Counted from the first letter of the stretch, positions 28,167 through 38,445 are shown. The stretch: DNA of 64,000 bases from an uncultured Luminiphilus sp. (GCA_943787485.1 CALSMP010000011.1:62001-126000); one strand, 5' to 3'. Notes: a model not told the origin generated them from the sequence alone. Made by a program: numbers and translations.

Positions 28167-29006
28167 GTGATTGATCTCAAAAGTTTCACACGCTGGAACG
28201 TAGATCTGGCCAAAACCATTGCAGCTATCGGGGAGGAGGAGTTTTTCCCGCAACTCCTCAGCGCACTTGGCGCTCAGGTCCCGCACGAATACCCCCAAGT
28301 CTGGCTCTATCACCGTGACCTTCCCCCGCGCATTTTGTACCACGAGATTCCCGAGATCGCGGTACCTTTACAAATCGACCGCTATTTAGAAGGGCCTTAC
28401 CGAGAAGACCCCTTTTACCAAATTTCGATGAGTAGTCCTCGCAGCAGTATTTACCGACTGGCCAGGCTCACAGGCACAAATTTCGAGGACAGCAGTTACT
28501 TCAGGCATTACTACGCCGAAACCGATACCCGCGACGAGATCATCTTCCTGACACGACTCGACGATGGGAGTGTGGTCAACTTTTGCATCATGCGGCTCAA
28601 TGAACAAGCCGACTTCCACAAAGAGGAATACGACCTGCTCTATACGCTCGCCGAACCGATTGCCGCCGTCATAAAATCCCACTGCCATCGAGACGACTTT
28701 GTGGTCACCAATCTCTTGCAACCCGGTCTCGATGCCCAAATCGACGTGGGTTTCAAAACCTTTGGTAGCGACCACGTCAGTGTCCGGGAGCGGGAAGTGC
28801 TGGAGCTCCTGTTACGGGGTTACGGCGCAGATACCTCCGCCGAGCGACTGGATATCTCTCTAGAGACCGTGCGGCGGCATAGAAAATCGATTTACAAAAA
28901 GCTCGATGTCAGCTGCCAGGCAGATCTTTTTGCGTTATTTATCAATAGCATGCCATATATTGGGGAAGCTAAAGGCAACGACCCGCTGTCGGTATACATG
29001 AACTGA
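28167..29006 (+). CDS. LuxR-family HTH transcriptional regulator
   Basis: 279 aa. The C-terminal GerE/LuxR helix-turn-helix spans about residues 200-265 (SVREREVLELLLRGYGADTSA, then LDISLETVRRHRKSIYKKL). The N-terminal ~190 residues resemble a GAF/autoinducer-binding-like sensor domain ('EGPYREDPFYQ', 'EIIFLTRLDDGSVVNFCIMR') but lack a recognised acyl-homoserine-lactone set, so this is probably an orphan. GTG at 28167 has AAGG about 10 bp upstream. It lies 97 bp upstream of the glutamine-synthetase-like gene, which it may control (inference). Confidence 0.87.
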   Translation: MIDLKSFTRWNVDLAKTIAAIGEEEFFPQLLSALGAQVPHEYPQVWLYHRDLPPRILYHEIPEIAVPLQIDRYLEGPYREDPFYQISMSSPRSSIYRLARLTGTNFEDSSYFRHYYAETDTRDEIIFLTRLDDGSVVNFCIMRLNEQADFHKEEYDLLYTLAEPIAAVIKSHCHRDDFVVTNLLQPGLDAQIDVGFKTFGSDHVSVREREVLELLLRGYGADTSAERLDISLETVRRHRKSIYKKLDVSCQADLFALFINSMPYIGEAKGNDPLSVYMN

Positions 29007-29103
29007 CCTCTAGGTACAGCCTCACAATGCCCAGTTTGGGTCATTGCTCCACCGCGCTTCTGGGGTGAGCATCTCACATTCAATTGCCAGCACCGGTTAT
29101 GAC

Positions 29104-30447
29104 ATGCACAGGGAAGTTGAGCTATTCCTGCAGGCCTACCCGTCCGTCGCGATGATCGAAGCCTTGATCACCGACTGTAATGGGGTCGCGCGGGGAAAAT
29201 GGATCCCTCGAAGCAAGATCCAGTCAGTCCTGAAAGATGGTCTGAAGTTACCTAAATCCGCGCTGGGCCTCGATATATGGGGTAGAGATATTCCTGCGCT
29301 GGCGCATGCGAATGGAGACATCGACGGTTACTGTCTCGCCGTAGAGGAGTCTCTTAGACCTATCCTTACCAAAAGAGGAATCGATCAGGGTCAGCTGATT
29401 ATGACCATGGTGAATGAGGATGGCTCCCCGTATTTGGGCGATCCCCGACAGATACTCAGCCGGCTCGTGGGCGAATGCCGGGCGCGCGGACTCATTCCCT
29501 GTATGGCGGCCGAACTGGAATTCAGCCTGTTGCCCGACCCTGGTCACGATCGCCCGCTGCGTGAGGCGCTTAAGCAACACGAGGCCCTCGGTGGCAATTT
29601 GTACGCCCTCGACGAGCTAGACCGCCACGGGGATATGCTTGATGAACTGCGCGAGGCTTTCGAAATACAGGGCCTGCCCTATGAGGGCATCATCAAGGAA
29701 TCCGCCCCTGCCCAATTTGAGATCAACATGGCCCATAGCGACGATGTTCTTGCGCTTGCAGACCAGATTGTTCGGATGCAGCGAGGTATTCGAACCGTTG
29801 CTGCGAGGTACAGCCTCATTGCGAGTTTCATGCCGAAACCCATTGATAACGAAGCAGGAAACGGCATGCACGTTCACTGTAGCCTTCTCCAAGATAAAGG
29901 CGGCAATGTTTTCAATAACGACAGCGAGAAGGGCAGCACGGTTCTGCGCAATGCAATCGCGGGATGCCTCGCCCTCATGCCCGAGTCCATGCTAATTTTT
30001 GCGCCAAGCTTTAACGCCTATCGCCGCTTTCAAGCCGGCAACCATGCCCCTACGGTGCCTACTTGGGGCTACGATAATCGAACCACAGCGCTCCGCATCC
30101 CCGCCGGCCCGCCGGCTGCAAAAAGGATTGAGCACAGGGTCGCTGGCGCAGATGCCAACCCCTACCTGGTGCTCGCTGTTGTGTTAGCCGGTATTCTGCA
30201 TGGTATCGACAACAAACTCAGGCCACCGAGTCCCGTGGATGGCAATGCTTGGGAGATGAAACATAGCGCTGAGGATTTACCCTGCCTTATGGACGTTGCC
30301 ATCGCTCGATTTGAGGAATCAACCTTACTAGCAAAATTCCTCAGCGCTGATTTTCAAACCCTCTTCGCTTATACCAAGAGACAGGAGCTCTCAGAATTTC
30401 AGAGGCGGGTTACCGATTTCGAGATCGAGAGTTATCTTCGCGGTTAG
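29104..30447 (+). CDS. Glutamine synthetase-like gamma-glutamyl-amine ligase (PuuA/SpuI type)
   Basis: 447 aa. Type I GS fold: beta-grasp N-terminus (ALITDCNGVARGKWIP), Glu ligands in 'AAELEFSLLP', 'ESAPAQFEINMAH', the catalytic block NGMHVHCSL and ATP/Glu site 'APTVPTWGYDNRTTALRIP'. It lacks the adenylylation-loop context of GlnA and matches the branch that gamma-glutamylates polyamines or other amines. It would initiate putrescine or similar amine catabolism. ATG at 29104 is the family N-terminus. No aminotransferase or amidase of the pathway is next to it; the following gene is unrelated, so the substrate is unsettled. Confidence 0.85.
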   Translation: MHREVELFLQAYPSVAMIEALITDCNGVARGKWIPRSKIQSVLKDGLKLPKSALGLDIWGRDIPALAHANGDIDGYCLAVEESLRPILTKRGIDQGQLIMTMVNEDGSPYLGDPRQILSRLVGECRARGLIPCMAAELEFSLLPDPGHDRPLREALKQHEALGGNLYALDELDRHGDMLDELREAFEIQGLPYEGIIKESAPAQFEINMAHSDDVLALADQIVRMQRGIRTVAARYSLIASFMPKPIDNEAGNGMHVHCSLLQDKGGNVFNNDSEKGSTVLRNAIAGCLALMPESMLIFAPSFNAYRRFQAGNHAPTVPTWGYDNRTTALRIPAGPPAAKRIEHRVAGADANPYLVLAVVLAGILHGIDNKLRPPSPVDGNAWEMKHSAEDLPCLMDVAIARFEESTLLAKFLSADFQTLFAYTKRQELSEFQRRVTDFEIESYLRG

Positions 30448-30497
30448 GGTTACAATAGAGTCCTGCAAATCATCATTCTCTGATTAAGGAATCCAGC

Positions 30498-30977
30498 ATG
30501 ACAACAGTCTTCGACTTTTCAGCAGAGGACACCAAAGGCGATAACGTTGCGCTCGAGAATTTTCGAGGCAAGGTACTGTTAATCGTAAATACGGCCTCAA
30601 AATGCGGCTTCACGCCTCAGTACGAGGGGCTGGAAAAACTTCAGACGGACTATCACGAAAAGGGTTTCGAGGTGTTGGCCTTCCCCTGTAACCAGTTTGG
30701 CAAACAAGAACCGGGATCCAACGAGGAGATTGTTGAGTTCTGCACCACGCGTTTTAGCGCGACATTCCCCATCTTCTCCAAGATCGATGTCAATGGCGCG
30801 GATACTCATCCCCTCTACGCCTGGCTTAAGCAGCAGGCTAAGGGAATCATGGGAACTGAACGGATTAAATGGAACTTCACCAAGTTCCTGATCAATCGTC
30901 AGGGTGAGGTAGTGAAGCGGTACGGATCGCAAGCCAAGCCGGAACAAATCGCCGACGACATTGCCGCGCTGCTGTGA
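30498..30977 (+). CDS. Glutathione/thioredoxin peroxidase (GPx family, Cys type)
   Basis: 159 aa. Peroxidatic Cys36 in NTASKCGFTPQY, the Gln and Trp of the catalytic tetrad in FPCNQFGKQEPG and IKWNFTKFLI. A second conserved Cys lies in 'FPCNQFG', as in thioredoxin-dependent members. It reduces hydroperoxides in the cytoplasm (no signal peptide). Single-copy gene between GS and AhpD-like genes; AAGGA before the ATG. Confidence 0.95.
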   Translation: MTTVFDFSAEDTKGDNVALENFRGKVLLIVNTASKCGFTPQYEGLEKLQTDYHEKGFEVLAFPCNQFGKQEPGSNEEIVEFCTTRFSATFPIFSKIDVNGADTHPLYAWLKQQAKGIMGTERIKWNFTKFLINRQGEVVKRYGSQAKPEQIADDIAALL

Positions 30978-31028
30978 CCAGATTCTGTTTATAAGCCACA
31001 CTAAACGCTAATTCTGACAGGGCTATCT

Positions 31029-31592
31029 ATGCGGCTATCTCACTATCGCATTAAACCCCTCGACGAGGCGGATATCGGCCCCGAGATTCGAAGCATGCTG
31101 GGCGATCGCTTTCGCGTGGGTCCGGTACCGATGATTTTCAGGACAATTGGCCGAGCGTTAAAAGCATACAAGCGCTTCATGCCATGGGGAGGTTACATTC
31201 TCTCCGAGGCCAACGACCTGTCCCCCAGGGATCGTGAGCTAGTCATTCTGCGCACCGGATTCAATTGGAAATCTGGTTACGAGTGGGCACAGCATGTGCG
31301 CATTGGCAAAACCTGCGGGCTCACTGACCCAGAGATAGAGCGTATCAAGAGAAGCCCCGATACTGAGGGTTGGTCTATCGAGGATCGCATGCTTTTACGA
31401 GCGACAGATGAACTTACTGAGGATGCATTTGTCACCGAGCAAACGTGGCTCGCCTTAGATTTCTTGACTGAAAAACAGAAAATGGATCTTGTAATGACCG
31501 TGGGTCAATACACACAGGTGTGCATGATGCTCAATAGCTTTGGCGTCCAGTTGGACGAGGATCTCCTAGCGGATCCGGATCTTCAAAAATAA
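31029..31592 (+). CDS. Carboxymuconolactone decarboxylase/AhpD-like protein
   Basis: 187 aa all-helical protein. The family core is 'LSPRDRELVILRTGFNWKSGYEWAQHVRIG', with the conserved Glu-x-x-x-x-His arrangement (YEWAQH). The AhpD C-x2-C pair is absent, so it is not a thiol peroxidase partner of classic type; it may be a carboxymuconolactone-decarboxylase-like enzyme of unknown substrate. Its start at 31029 lies 51 bp after the peroxidase stop on the same strand. Confidence 0.85.
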   Translation: MRLSHYRIKPLDEADIGPEIRSMLGDRFRVGPVPMIFRTIGRALKAYKRFMPWGGYILSEANDLSPRDRELVILRTGFNWKSGYEWAQHVRIGKTCGLTDPEIERIKRSPDTEGWSIEDRMLLRATDELTEDAFVTEQTWLALDFLTEKQKMDLVMTVGQYTQVCMMLNSFGVQLDEDLLADPDLQK

Positions 31593-31640
31593 TCCGCTGT
31601 ACGCTCGGAGCGCCAGACACCAATGGTTAGCCACTGAGGA

Positions 31641-33230
31641 TTAATGCTCGCGGGTCTCCCTGAATCGAATATCGGGCCAGCGCTCCTCCATCAAAGACAG
31701 GTTGACTCGCGTAGGCGCAAGATAGGTCAGGTAGCCGCCGCCATCCTCCGATAGATTGTCAGCGGCTTTTTTTCTAAAGTCCTCGAGCTTGCGGGCATCA
31801 TCCGCTTCGATCCAGCGCGCCGTGAAAACATTCACCGGTTCGTAAATTGCCTCCACCTTGTATTCGTCCTTCAACCGGTATGCCACAACATCAAATTGCA
31901 GTTGCCCGACCGCACCCACAATCAAATCTGTCGAGGTGAGGGGCGAGAAAACTTGCGTGGACCCCTCCTCAGCTAGCTGCTGAAGTCCTTTTTGCAACGC
32001 TTTGACTTTCATCGGATCCTTCAGACGGATGCGCCTGAAAAGTTCGGGAGCGAAATGCGGTATCCCCGTGAACTGCAGGTCCTCACCAATAGTAAAGGTG
32101 TCCCCTATCTGAATCGTGCCATGATTATGGAGACCGATAATATCCCCGGAAACAGCCTGGTCGACCAACACGCGCTCCCCAGCTTTAAATGATACCGCAT
32201 CAGCAATCTTGACATCCTTGTTGGCACGGACGTGCCGAATTTTCATGCCCTTCTCATACCGGCCAGAGCACAACCGCAAGAAGGCAATGCGATCTCGGTG
32301 CTTGGGATCCATATTTGCCTGAATTTTAAACACAAAGCCCGAGAACTGACGCTCAAAGGGATCGACCGTTCTGGACTGGGTCGCCCGTGCCAAGGGTTTA
32401 GGGGCCCATTCAACAAACTGGTCCAACATTTCTCGCACACCAAAGTTGCCCAGCGCAGTGCCAAAAAACACCGGCGTCAGTTTGCCCGCGAGAAACTGCT
32501 CTAGATCGAATTCGTGGCTCGCTCCGCGCACCAACTCTATTTCCTCACAGAAGATGTCATATCGATCGTCGAGGAGTTCCTTGGCCTCATCACTTTCAAG
32601 CCTTGAAATTTGACGATCCGGCGGCAAGATGGCGTTGTGGCCCGCTTCAAACAGGTGCAGGGTGTCGGTGTAGAGGTTGTAAACACCCTTGAGGTCTTTG
32701 CCCATGCCTATAGGCCAATTGATAGGGGCCCCTGCTATTCCCAACACCGCTTCAACCTCGTCAAGCAGCTCAATAGGATCTCTAATATCTCGGTCTAGCT
32801 TGTTAACAAAACTGACGATCGGCGTGTCCCGCAAGCGGCACACATTCATGAGCTTGATGGTTCTGTCTTCGACACCCTTGGCACCATCGATCAGCATCAA
32901 GGCGGAATCAACAGCGGTCAGCGTTCGATAGGTGTCCTCTGAAAAATCTTCGTGCCCGGGGGTATCCAGCAGATTGACGATGCGCTCTCGATAAGGAAAC
33001 TGCATCACCGATGAGGTAACTGAAATGCCGCGCTCTTGCTCCAAAGACATCCAATCGGATGTCGCCTGAGGACCGCGTTTGCCTTTGACCGAACCCGCCA
33101 CCTGAATAGCACTCCCCAATAACAGCAATTTCTCCGTCATGGTGGTCTTGCCCGCATCTGGGTGGGAAATGATCGCGAACGTGCGTCTCGCGGCGATATC
33201 TCGCTGGAGATCGGCCTCGGTATCTGACAT
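31641..33230 (-). CDS. prfC: Peptide chain release factor 3
   Basis: 529 aa translational GTPase: G1 [15 protein letters not shown], switch [17 protein letters not shown]4 NKLDRD, and the RF3-specific C-terminal domain ('[17 protein letters not shown]'). It removes RF1/RF2 from the ribosome after peptide release. Length is typical. Convergent with the AhpD-like gene; 83 bp separate it from lipB on the same strand. Confidence 0.97.
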   Translation of the reverse strand: MSDTEADLQRDIAARRTFAIISHPDAGKTTMTEKLLLLGSAIQVAGSVKGKRGPQATSDWMSLEQERGISVTSSVMQFPYRERIVNLLDTPGHEDFSEDTYRTLTAVDSALMLIDGAKGVEDRTIKLMNVCRLRDTPIVSFVNKLDRDIRDPIELLDEVEAVLGIAGAPINWPIGMGKDLKGVYNLYTDTLHLFEAGHNAILPPDRQISRLESDEAKELLDDRYDIFCEEIELVRGASHEFDLEQFLAGKLTPVFFGTALGNFGVREMLDQFVEWAPKPLARATQSRTVDPFERQFSGFVFKIQANMDPKHRDRIAFLRLCSGRYEKGMKIRHVRANKDVKIADAVSFKAGERVLVDQAVSGDIIGLHNHGTIQIGDTFTIGEDLQFTGIPHFAPELFRRIRLKDPMKVKALQKGLQQLAEEGSTQVFSPLTSTDLIVGAVGQLQFDVVAYRLKDEYKVEAIYEPVNVFTARWIEADDARKLEDFRKKAADNLSEDGGGYLTYLAPTRVNLSLMEERWPDIRFRETREH

Positions 33231-33313
33231 GGTTACTCCTCAGTGGCGGCGCGATTATGCCAGCGACTCACCAGCCTCGCCATCACTAAGCCGCTGACAC
33301 TTAGTTGCGGGCA

Positions 33314-33937
33314 CTAAGTCGCTAGAAGGTGGCGCTCGACATGATCGAGAAGGTCGTTACCCACTTGGTCCATCGATAAACGTTGCGTCGGCAATAGCGA
33401 AGCCATCGAAACCACCTCTAGCCCCGGGTATCCACAGGGATTAATCCGTGAGAAGGGCGACAGATCCATCGCCACATTGAGGGCGAGACCGTGATAGCTA
33501 CAGCCTCGACTCACCTTGAGACCTAATGATGCTATTTTGCTACCACCCACATACACGCCGGGCGCCGCCGGATCGGCAGCAGCCGAAAGCTCATAACGTT
33601 TGAGTAAGGAAACAACGGCCTGCTCAAGATTAGTCACGAGCTGACGCACGTTCATGTTGGCTCGCCGCAAATCAAACAGCACGTAGACCACCCACTGGCC
33701 CGGTCCGTGATAAGTCACCTGACCGCCACGGTCAATTTGCACGACCGGAATGTCGCCGGGATCGAGGAGGTGCTCCGCCTTACCTGAAACACCCTGCGTA
33801 AAAACGGGGGCATGCTGCAACAACCACAGCTGGTCGGGCGTATTTTCATCGCGCTCTCGCGTCACGCGCTTCATGGCCTCAAACGTGCTCTGGTAGTCCA
33901 CTCTGCCGAGATAATGTCGCTCCATGTCAACCGTCAC
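33314..33937 (-). CDS. lipB: Octanoyl-[ACP]:protein octanoyltransferase LipB
   Basis: 207 aa. Active-site Cys in [10 protein letters not shown] and the catalytic Lys in [12 protein letters not shown], with the substrate motif [13 protein letters not shown]. It transfers octanoyl from ACP to lipoyl domains. The GTG at 33937 overlaps the ybeD stop (GTGA); an ATG at 33925 is the alternative. In Pseudomonas lipA follows directly; here prfC does instead. Confidence 0.96.
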   Translation of the reverse strand: MTVDMERHYLGRVDYQSTFEAMKRVTRERDENTPDQLWLLQHAPVFTQGVSGKAEHLLDPGDIPVVQIDRGGQVTYHGPGQWVVYVLFDLRRANMNVRQLVTNLEQAVVSLLKRYELSAAADPAAPGVYVGGSKIASLGLKVSRGCSYHGLALNVAMDLSPFSRINPCGYPGLEVVSMASLLPTQRLSMDQVGNDLLDHVERHLLAT

Positions 33938-34200
33938 AGCACCATGGATACCAAACCGGTCTCCATAAGTGCCTCATGTAAGGACGTCAGTTGTTGTGGG
34001 CCGGTAGCGAATATCGTCACCGTAATCGAGGTAAAGCGGCCCCCGCTTGATGCACGTACCTGAATACCCTCGGCGTCAAACCCTGGGGCATGGAGTTCAA
34101 ACACCTCTAGAATCACGGGCTGAAAATCCGCCCGCGCCCGACCCAAAACTTTAACCGGGTATTCGCAGGGAAATTCAATCGTGACCGATTCTTGTGTCAT
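33934..34200 (-). CDS. ybeD: YbeD/DUF493-family regulatory protein
   Basis: 88 aa with the ACT-like alpha-beta fold of the DUF493 family ([19 protein letters not shown], then '[31 protein letters not shown]'). Function is not well defined; it is conserved between dacA and lipB and has been linked to lipoate metabolism. Its stop overlaps the lipB start. Confidence 0.93.
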   Translation of the reverse strand: MTQESVTIEFPCEYPVKVLGRARADFQPVILEVFELHAPGFDAEGIQVRASSGGRFTSITVTIFATGPQQLTSLHEALMETGLVSMVL

Positions 34201-34219
34201 CTCAGTGCCTCAGCTGTGG

Positions 34220-35368
34220 CTACACAAACAACTGAGAAAACCACAGCTTAAAACTATCCCAGAGGCGCTTGAAGAACCCTGCAGCCTCACTGTCTTCTAA
34301 GGCTTGCAGCGGTTGTTCAACGAGCAATTCGCCATCCTGAAAAACCTGCACTCGCCCGATCTCATCTCCGCGTGTTAAAGGCGCCAAAATAGGATCCGCG
34401 AAGGTGACCACCACCTCAGTCGCCGCGTTTGAGCGCGGCATCGTGAGCGTCGGCGCGGTGAGAACACCCCCGGAAACAGTGTCTTTTATCCCCTTCCAAA
34501 GTCGAGTTTCTCCCAGAGACAGCTCGGCGGTGAGCGGCGTGACATTCTGGTAGAAGCGAAAACCATAGTTCAGCAACGCGCGGGTCTCCGCTTTCCGGCT
34601 TCGGGTGCTGTTACTGCCAAGCACGACGGAGATCAGGCGCATACCCTCACGCTCAGCCGAAGCAACCAGTCCGTAACCGGCGACACTGGTATACCCCGTC
34701 TTCAAACCATCTACGCTGGGATCCTCACGCAGGAGGTGATTTCTGTTGTACTGCATAATATCGTTGTAGGTGTAGGACTGCTGCTTGTAAACCTTATAGC
34801 GCTCGGGATGATCGCGAATCGCAGCCGCCGCCAGAACAGCAAGGTCTCGAGCCGAAGTCAGATGATCCGGGTTGGGCAGCCCATGGGTGTTTTCAAAATG
34901 GGTGGAGGTCAGCCCCAGCGCCTCGGCATAGTTATTCATAAGGCTGACAAACGCTTCCTCACTACCGGCGATATGTTCTGCAATGGCCACGGTCGCATCA
35001 TTGCCTGACGAGATAACGATGCCTTTCTCGAGCTCTCCCACTGTCACCGACTTGCCCGGTTCAATCCACATGAGTGACGATCCCCTGAAGGCTGGGTTTT
35101 GTGACCAGGAGTTTCGACTGACAGTTACATTGTCATCGAGCGAAAGTCGTCCGGCGTCTACTTCCTCAGCCAGTATATAAGCCGTCATCAGCTTGGTCAG
35201 ACTCGCTGGAGGCAGCCGCTCGTCGACATTGTGAGCGACAAGAGTCTCTCCGGTGGTGTAGTCAACGAGCAAATACGCGTCAGCATTGATGGTGGGTGGC
35301 GCAGGCACCAGTGACGCGGCACCTGCAGCTGTGCTCATGAGTAACAGCAAAACGAAACGCAGCATCAA
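34220..35368 (-). CDS. dacA: D-alanyl-D-alanine carboxypeptidase (PBP5/6 family)
   Basis: 382 aa. Signal peptide 1-18; SxxK at S56-K59 (PPASLTKLM), SxN in 'ISSGNDATV', KTG in 'DGLKTGYT'. The C-terminal beta-sandwich and amphipathic tail (FFKRLWDSFKLWFSQLFV) anchor it to the inner membrane. It trims the terminal D-Ala of pentapeptides. First of the cell-wall cassette on this strand after rlpA; 85 bp from rlpA. Confidence 0.96.
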   Translation of the reverse strand: MMLRFVLLLLMSTAAGAASLVPAPPTINADAYLLVDYTTGETLVAHNVDERLPPASLTKLMTAYILAEEVDAGRLSLDDNVTVSRNSWSQNPAFRGSSLMWIEPGKSVTVGELEKGIVISSGNDATVAIAEHIAGSEEAFVSLMNNYAEALGLTSTHFENTHGLPNPDHLTSARDLAVLAAAAIRDHPERYKVYKQQSYTYNDIMQYNRNHLLREDPSVDGLKTGYTSVAGYGLVASAEREGMRLISVVLGSNSTRSRKAETRALLNYGFRFYQNVTPLTAELSLGETRLWKGIKDTVSGGVLTAPTLTMPRSNAATEVVVTFADPILAPLTRGDEIGRVQVFQDGELLVEQPLQALEDSEAAGFFKRLWDSFKLWFSQLFV

Positions 35369-35453
35369 CTACCTCTTGTCTGGTTGGAGTTCGTTCACTA
35401 ATGGTGAGGGGCGCATGGTAGCAGTGCTGCTGGCTGGATCAAAACCCGTGGCA

Positions 35454-36263
35454 TCACGTCACCGAATCGACGACGACACTGCCCCTGGGGAGGCCCGAGG
35501 CCTCGAGCGCCTGCTGGTCTCTCTCAAGCTGGACACCATCGGAGTAAGGGCCCAGTCGAACCCGGTACAACAGCCCCGATCCCGTCTCCACCGGCGCGAC
35601 AGTCGCCGATTCACCAATAGCGCGCCGAACCCTCTCAGCGAGAGCTTCGGCAGCCTCGACACTTGCATAGGCGCCGAGCTGGAGGTATCGAGGCGCGCCA
35701 GAGCCGGATCCGCCTCGGAGGTCATCCACCCCCGCCACCGGCAGCGCGGTAATGCGCACGTTTGCTGTGCCTTGGTCCGCAAAACCCAACTTGAGCGCGG
35801 CCCCATAGGACAAATCAATCAACCGGTCGTCATGAAATGGCCCTCGATCATTGACACGCACGACCATCTCCCGCCCATTTTCAAGGTTGGTGACACGGAC
35901 ATAGGTGGGGATCGGCAGTGACCGGTGCGCGGCCGTAGGTCCATAGACACTAAACCGCTCACCGTTTGCTGTCGGGCGCCCGTGAAACTTCAACCCGTAC
36001 CACGAGGCTATGCCATCTTCCGCATACCCCGCCGCACTCGCCAGCACCCTATAGGTCCTGCCGTTAATCTCGTAAGGACTCGTATTTCCCGCGGCACGGA
36101 TAGGATCGGCCCTAGGCACCGCGTCGGGGACCGCTGCCGGGTCAATAGGCGGCGGCAGTCGATCGGGCCGCTCCGCGGGTACACTGCACGCTGCCAACAG
36201 GGCAACAGCAATCAACAAGCCTCGAGTGAGAGTCGCTCTCTTATTCTCCCCGTAAATCGGCAT
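35454..36263 (-). CDS. rlpA: RlpA-type septal lytic transglycosylase lipoprotein
   Basis: 269 aa. Lipobox LAAC with Cys26; the double-psi beta-barrel RlpA domain (about 83-170) with GIASWYGLKFHGRPTANGE and VVRVNDRGPFHDDRLIDLS; a SPOR domain at the C-terminus (about 190-265, 'RYLQLGAYASVEAAEALAERV'). It cleaves naked glycan strands and is targeted to septa by SPOR. It is 23 bp after mltB. Confidence 0.95.
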   Translation of the reverse strand: MPIYGENKRATLTRGLLIAVALLAACSVPAERPDRLPPPIDPAAVPDAVPRADPIRAAGNTSPYEINGRTYRVLASAAGYAEDGIASWYGLKFHGRPTANGERFSVYGPTAAHRSLPIPTYVRVTNLENGREMVVRVNDRGPFHDDRLIDLSYGAALKLGFADQGTANVRITALPVAGVDDLRGGSGSGAPRYLQLGAYASVEAAEALAERVRRAIGESATVAPVETGSGLLYRVRLGPYSDGVQLERDQQALEASGLPRGSVVVDSVT

Positions 36264-36286
36264 GAAGCCCGACTCCCCTGCTTGAA

Positions 36287-37273
36287 TCAGAGTTCGGCTG
36301 CAATGGCTTGGCTCAACTGCCAGACGCTCATGGCGTACATCGCACTGTGGTTGTATCGAGTAATGGCATAGAAATTTTTAAACCCCAACCAGTATTCGTA
36401 TCCATCCGCCAATTCAAACTGAATCGGTGTTGCGAGGACGCTGATGTCAGTTGGCGAGAGCGGCGCAACACCCAGCTCGGCCAACTCCCCGACGGTGTAC
36501 TTCGGTTTCAAACCCTGATTAAAAACTCCCTCGGAGGCACCTTCACCATGTGCCTTCACAGCAACCGGCTGATCGGCTTCCCAGCCGTGGGCAATGAAAT
36601 AATTGGCAACGCTCGCAATCGCGTCGCTGGGCGAGCTCCAAATATCCGCCGCACCCTCTCCGTCATATGCCTTGGCGTAGGCTCTGTAACTCGAGGGCAT
36701 AAACTGACCGTACCCCATCGCTCCTGCGTAGGACCCCTTCAAGGACAGGGGATCCTTGCCACTGTGATAGGCAAGCACCAAAAAATGCTCCAGTTCTCCC
36801 GTAAAAAAGGGGGATCGCTTGGGGTAATCAAATGCCAAGGTAGCCAGTGCATCAATAACGCGGTAGCTTCCGGTGATGCGACCATAAAAGGTCTCTACGC
36901 CGATAATCGCAACAATGACTTCAGCGGGGACTCCCGTATTTTCGGACACCACAGACAGAGCCTCTTCGTGTTCATGGGCAAAATCAACGCCCCCTTGAAT
37001 CCGCTTGTCAGTGATAAAAATCTCCCGGTACTCGTACCATGGCTTGGTTTTTTCTGCCGGCCGCGCGATGGCATCGAGAATGCTCTGCTTTCGCTCGGCA
37101 TCGGCTAGGATCTGTGTCGCCCACGCTCGATCGACTCCTTCAGCAGCCACATTTTCTATAACGGCCTGCAGCTCAGGTCTATCGAGGTAGTCAGCCTGCG
37201 CGGAGTGCACAAAGGCAATCAGCAAAGGGGCCACCAGAACGACCCAAAACCGCCTTGCTGTGAAGTGATTCAT
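36287..37273 (-). CDS. mltB: Lytic murein transglycosylase B
   Basis: 328 aa. Signal peptide (1-27, ending 'HSAQA'); the MltB catalytic Glu in 'IIGVETFYGRITGSYRVIDAL', followed by GSYAGAMGYGQFMPSSYRAYA and a PT-like C-terminus. No lipobox is seen, so it is a soluble periplasmic form. The ATG at 37273 follows directly on the rodA side; the frame stays open to 37696 but that part overlaps rodA and has no family match. It makes anhydro-muropeptides. Confidence 0.95.
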   Translation of the reverse strand: MNHFTARRFWVVLVAPLLIAFVHSAQADYLDRPELQAVIENVAAEGVDRAWATQILADAERKQSILDAIARPAEKTKPWYEYREIFITDKRIQGGVDFAHEHEEALSVVSENTGVPAEVIVAIIGVETFYGRITGSYRVIDALATLAFDYPKRSPFFTGELEHFLVLAYHSGKDPLSLKGSYAGAMGYGQFMPSSYRAYAKAYDGEGAADIWSSPSDAIASVANYFIAHGWEADQPVAVKAHGEGASEGVFNQGLKPKYTVGELAELGVAPLSPTDISVLATPIQFELADGYEYWLGFKNFYAITRYNHSAMYAMSVWQLSQAIAAEL

Positions 37274-37305
37274 AGGTTCTCCTAAAAAAGCTGCCGAAAT
37301 CTTTA

Positions 37306-38445
37306 TCACTGGGTAATCATTTTTTTCTCGGTACTGATAGCCATCAGCACACCGAAACCCAACATCAAGGTGACAATTGACGTCCCGCCAAAACTGACCA
37401 GCGGCAACGGCACGCCCACAACGGGTAAGACACCAGCGACCATACCAATGTTCACAAAAATATAGACGAAAAACGTCAACGTGATCGATGAGGCGACCAA
37501 CCGTGCGAAGGTGGTTTGAGCGGTAAATCCAATCCAAAATCCGCGCGCCACGATCAGTGCGTAACCCAGTAGTAAAATGAGAACGCCACGCAAGCCAAAC
37601 TCTTCTGCAAGCACGGCAATAATAAAATCCGTTTGGCTCTCGGGCAGAAAGTCGAGATGGGATTGCGTGCCCTGAAGCCAGCCCTTGCCCGACCAACCGC
37701 CGGAGCCAATAGCTGTCTTGGATTGAATGATATTCCAGCCCGCACCCAAGCGATCCGACTCAGGATCGAACAAGGTCAAAATTCGCTGCCGTTGGTAGTC
37801 TTTGAGAAGATACGTCCAAGCGGGCCAAGCGCTGATTGAGACCAACCCGACAGCCGCAAGCAGGTACCACACGCTGATGCCTGCTATAAACACGACAAAC
37901 AGGCCGCTCGCCGCAACCAGTAGCGACGTGCCCAGATCAGGTTGAATAACGATACACGCCGCCGGCAGTAGCACAAGGAACAAAGACCCCAGCAAGGGTA
38001 TCGGTCTCGGGGGCACTCCGTATTTGGTGTACCACCAAGCGACCATCAATGGCATCGCTAGCTTCATAAGCTCTGAGGGCTGAAACCGAATGAAACCCAA
38101 GCTCAACCAACGCTGAGCGCCTTTAGCCCCCACCCCAAAAAAGACCACCGCGACAAGCAGGGCTAGTCCAACAAGATAAAGCGCGGGCGCCCATCGCCGA
38201 TATTGATCCACAGAAATTTGTGCGGCGACCGCCATGGCAACCGATGCGATCGAAAAATTTCTAAGCTGGCGCATCAGCGTAGCACTACTGCCGTCAGACG
38301 CGCTGTACAAAACGAATAGCCCGCCACTAATGACAAGCAAGACAGGAATCAATAACCATACATCCAGATGAAGCAGCTGCGCGATCGGTGTGGCGCGCGC
38401 GAAATCACGATCGTGACCGGGCAGGTTTCGATCGTAATCAGACAT
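37306..38445 (-). CDS. rodA: Rod-shape-determining glycosyltransferase RodA
   Basis: 379 aa SEDS-family membrane protein with about ten transmembrane segments. Key residues are in 'WLSLGFIRFQPSELMKLAMP' and the catalytic-Asp loop preceding 'KGWLQGTQSHLDFLPESQTDFI'. It polymerises glycan for side-wall elongation together with PBP2. The start overlaps the mrdA stop by 8 bp, so it is coupled to mrdA. Confidence 0.97.
   Translation of the reverse strand: MSDYDRNLPGHDRDFARATPIAQLLHLDVWLLIPVLLVISGGLFVLYSASDGSSATLMRQLRNFSIASVAMAVAAQISVDQYRRWAPALYLVGLALLVAVVFFGVGAKGAQRWLSLGFIRFQPSELMKLAMPLMVAWWYTKYGVPPRPIPLLGSLFLVLLPAACIVIQPDLGTSLLVAASGLFVVFIAGISVWYLLAAVGLVSISAWPAWTYLLKDYQRQRILTLFDPESDRLGAGWNIIQSKTAIGSGGWSGKGWLQGTQSHLDFLPESQTDFIIAVLAEEFGLRGVLILLLGYALIVARGFWIGFTAQTTFARLVASSITLTFFVYIFVNIGMVAGVLPVVGVPLPLVSFGGTSIVTLMLGFGVLMAISTEKKMITQ

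Noticed and set aside
35286..35921. Long open frame on the plus strand opposite rlpA/dacA
   Set aside because: Composition is basic and low-complexity, and both genes on the minus strand have full domain support; this is an antisense shadow.
37274..37696. Open extension of mltB upstream of 37273
   Set aside because: It overlaps rodA on the same strand in another frame, has no family resemblance, and the mltB signal peptide starts exactly at the ATG at 37273.
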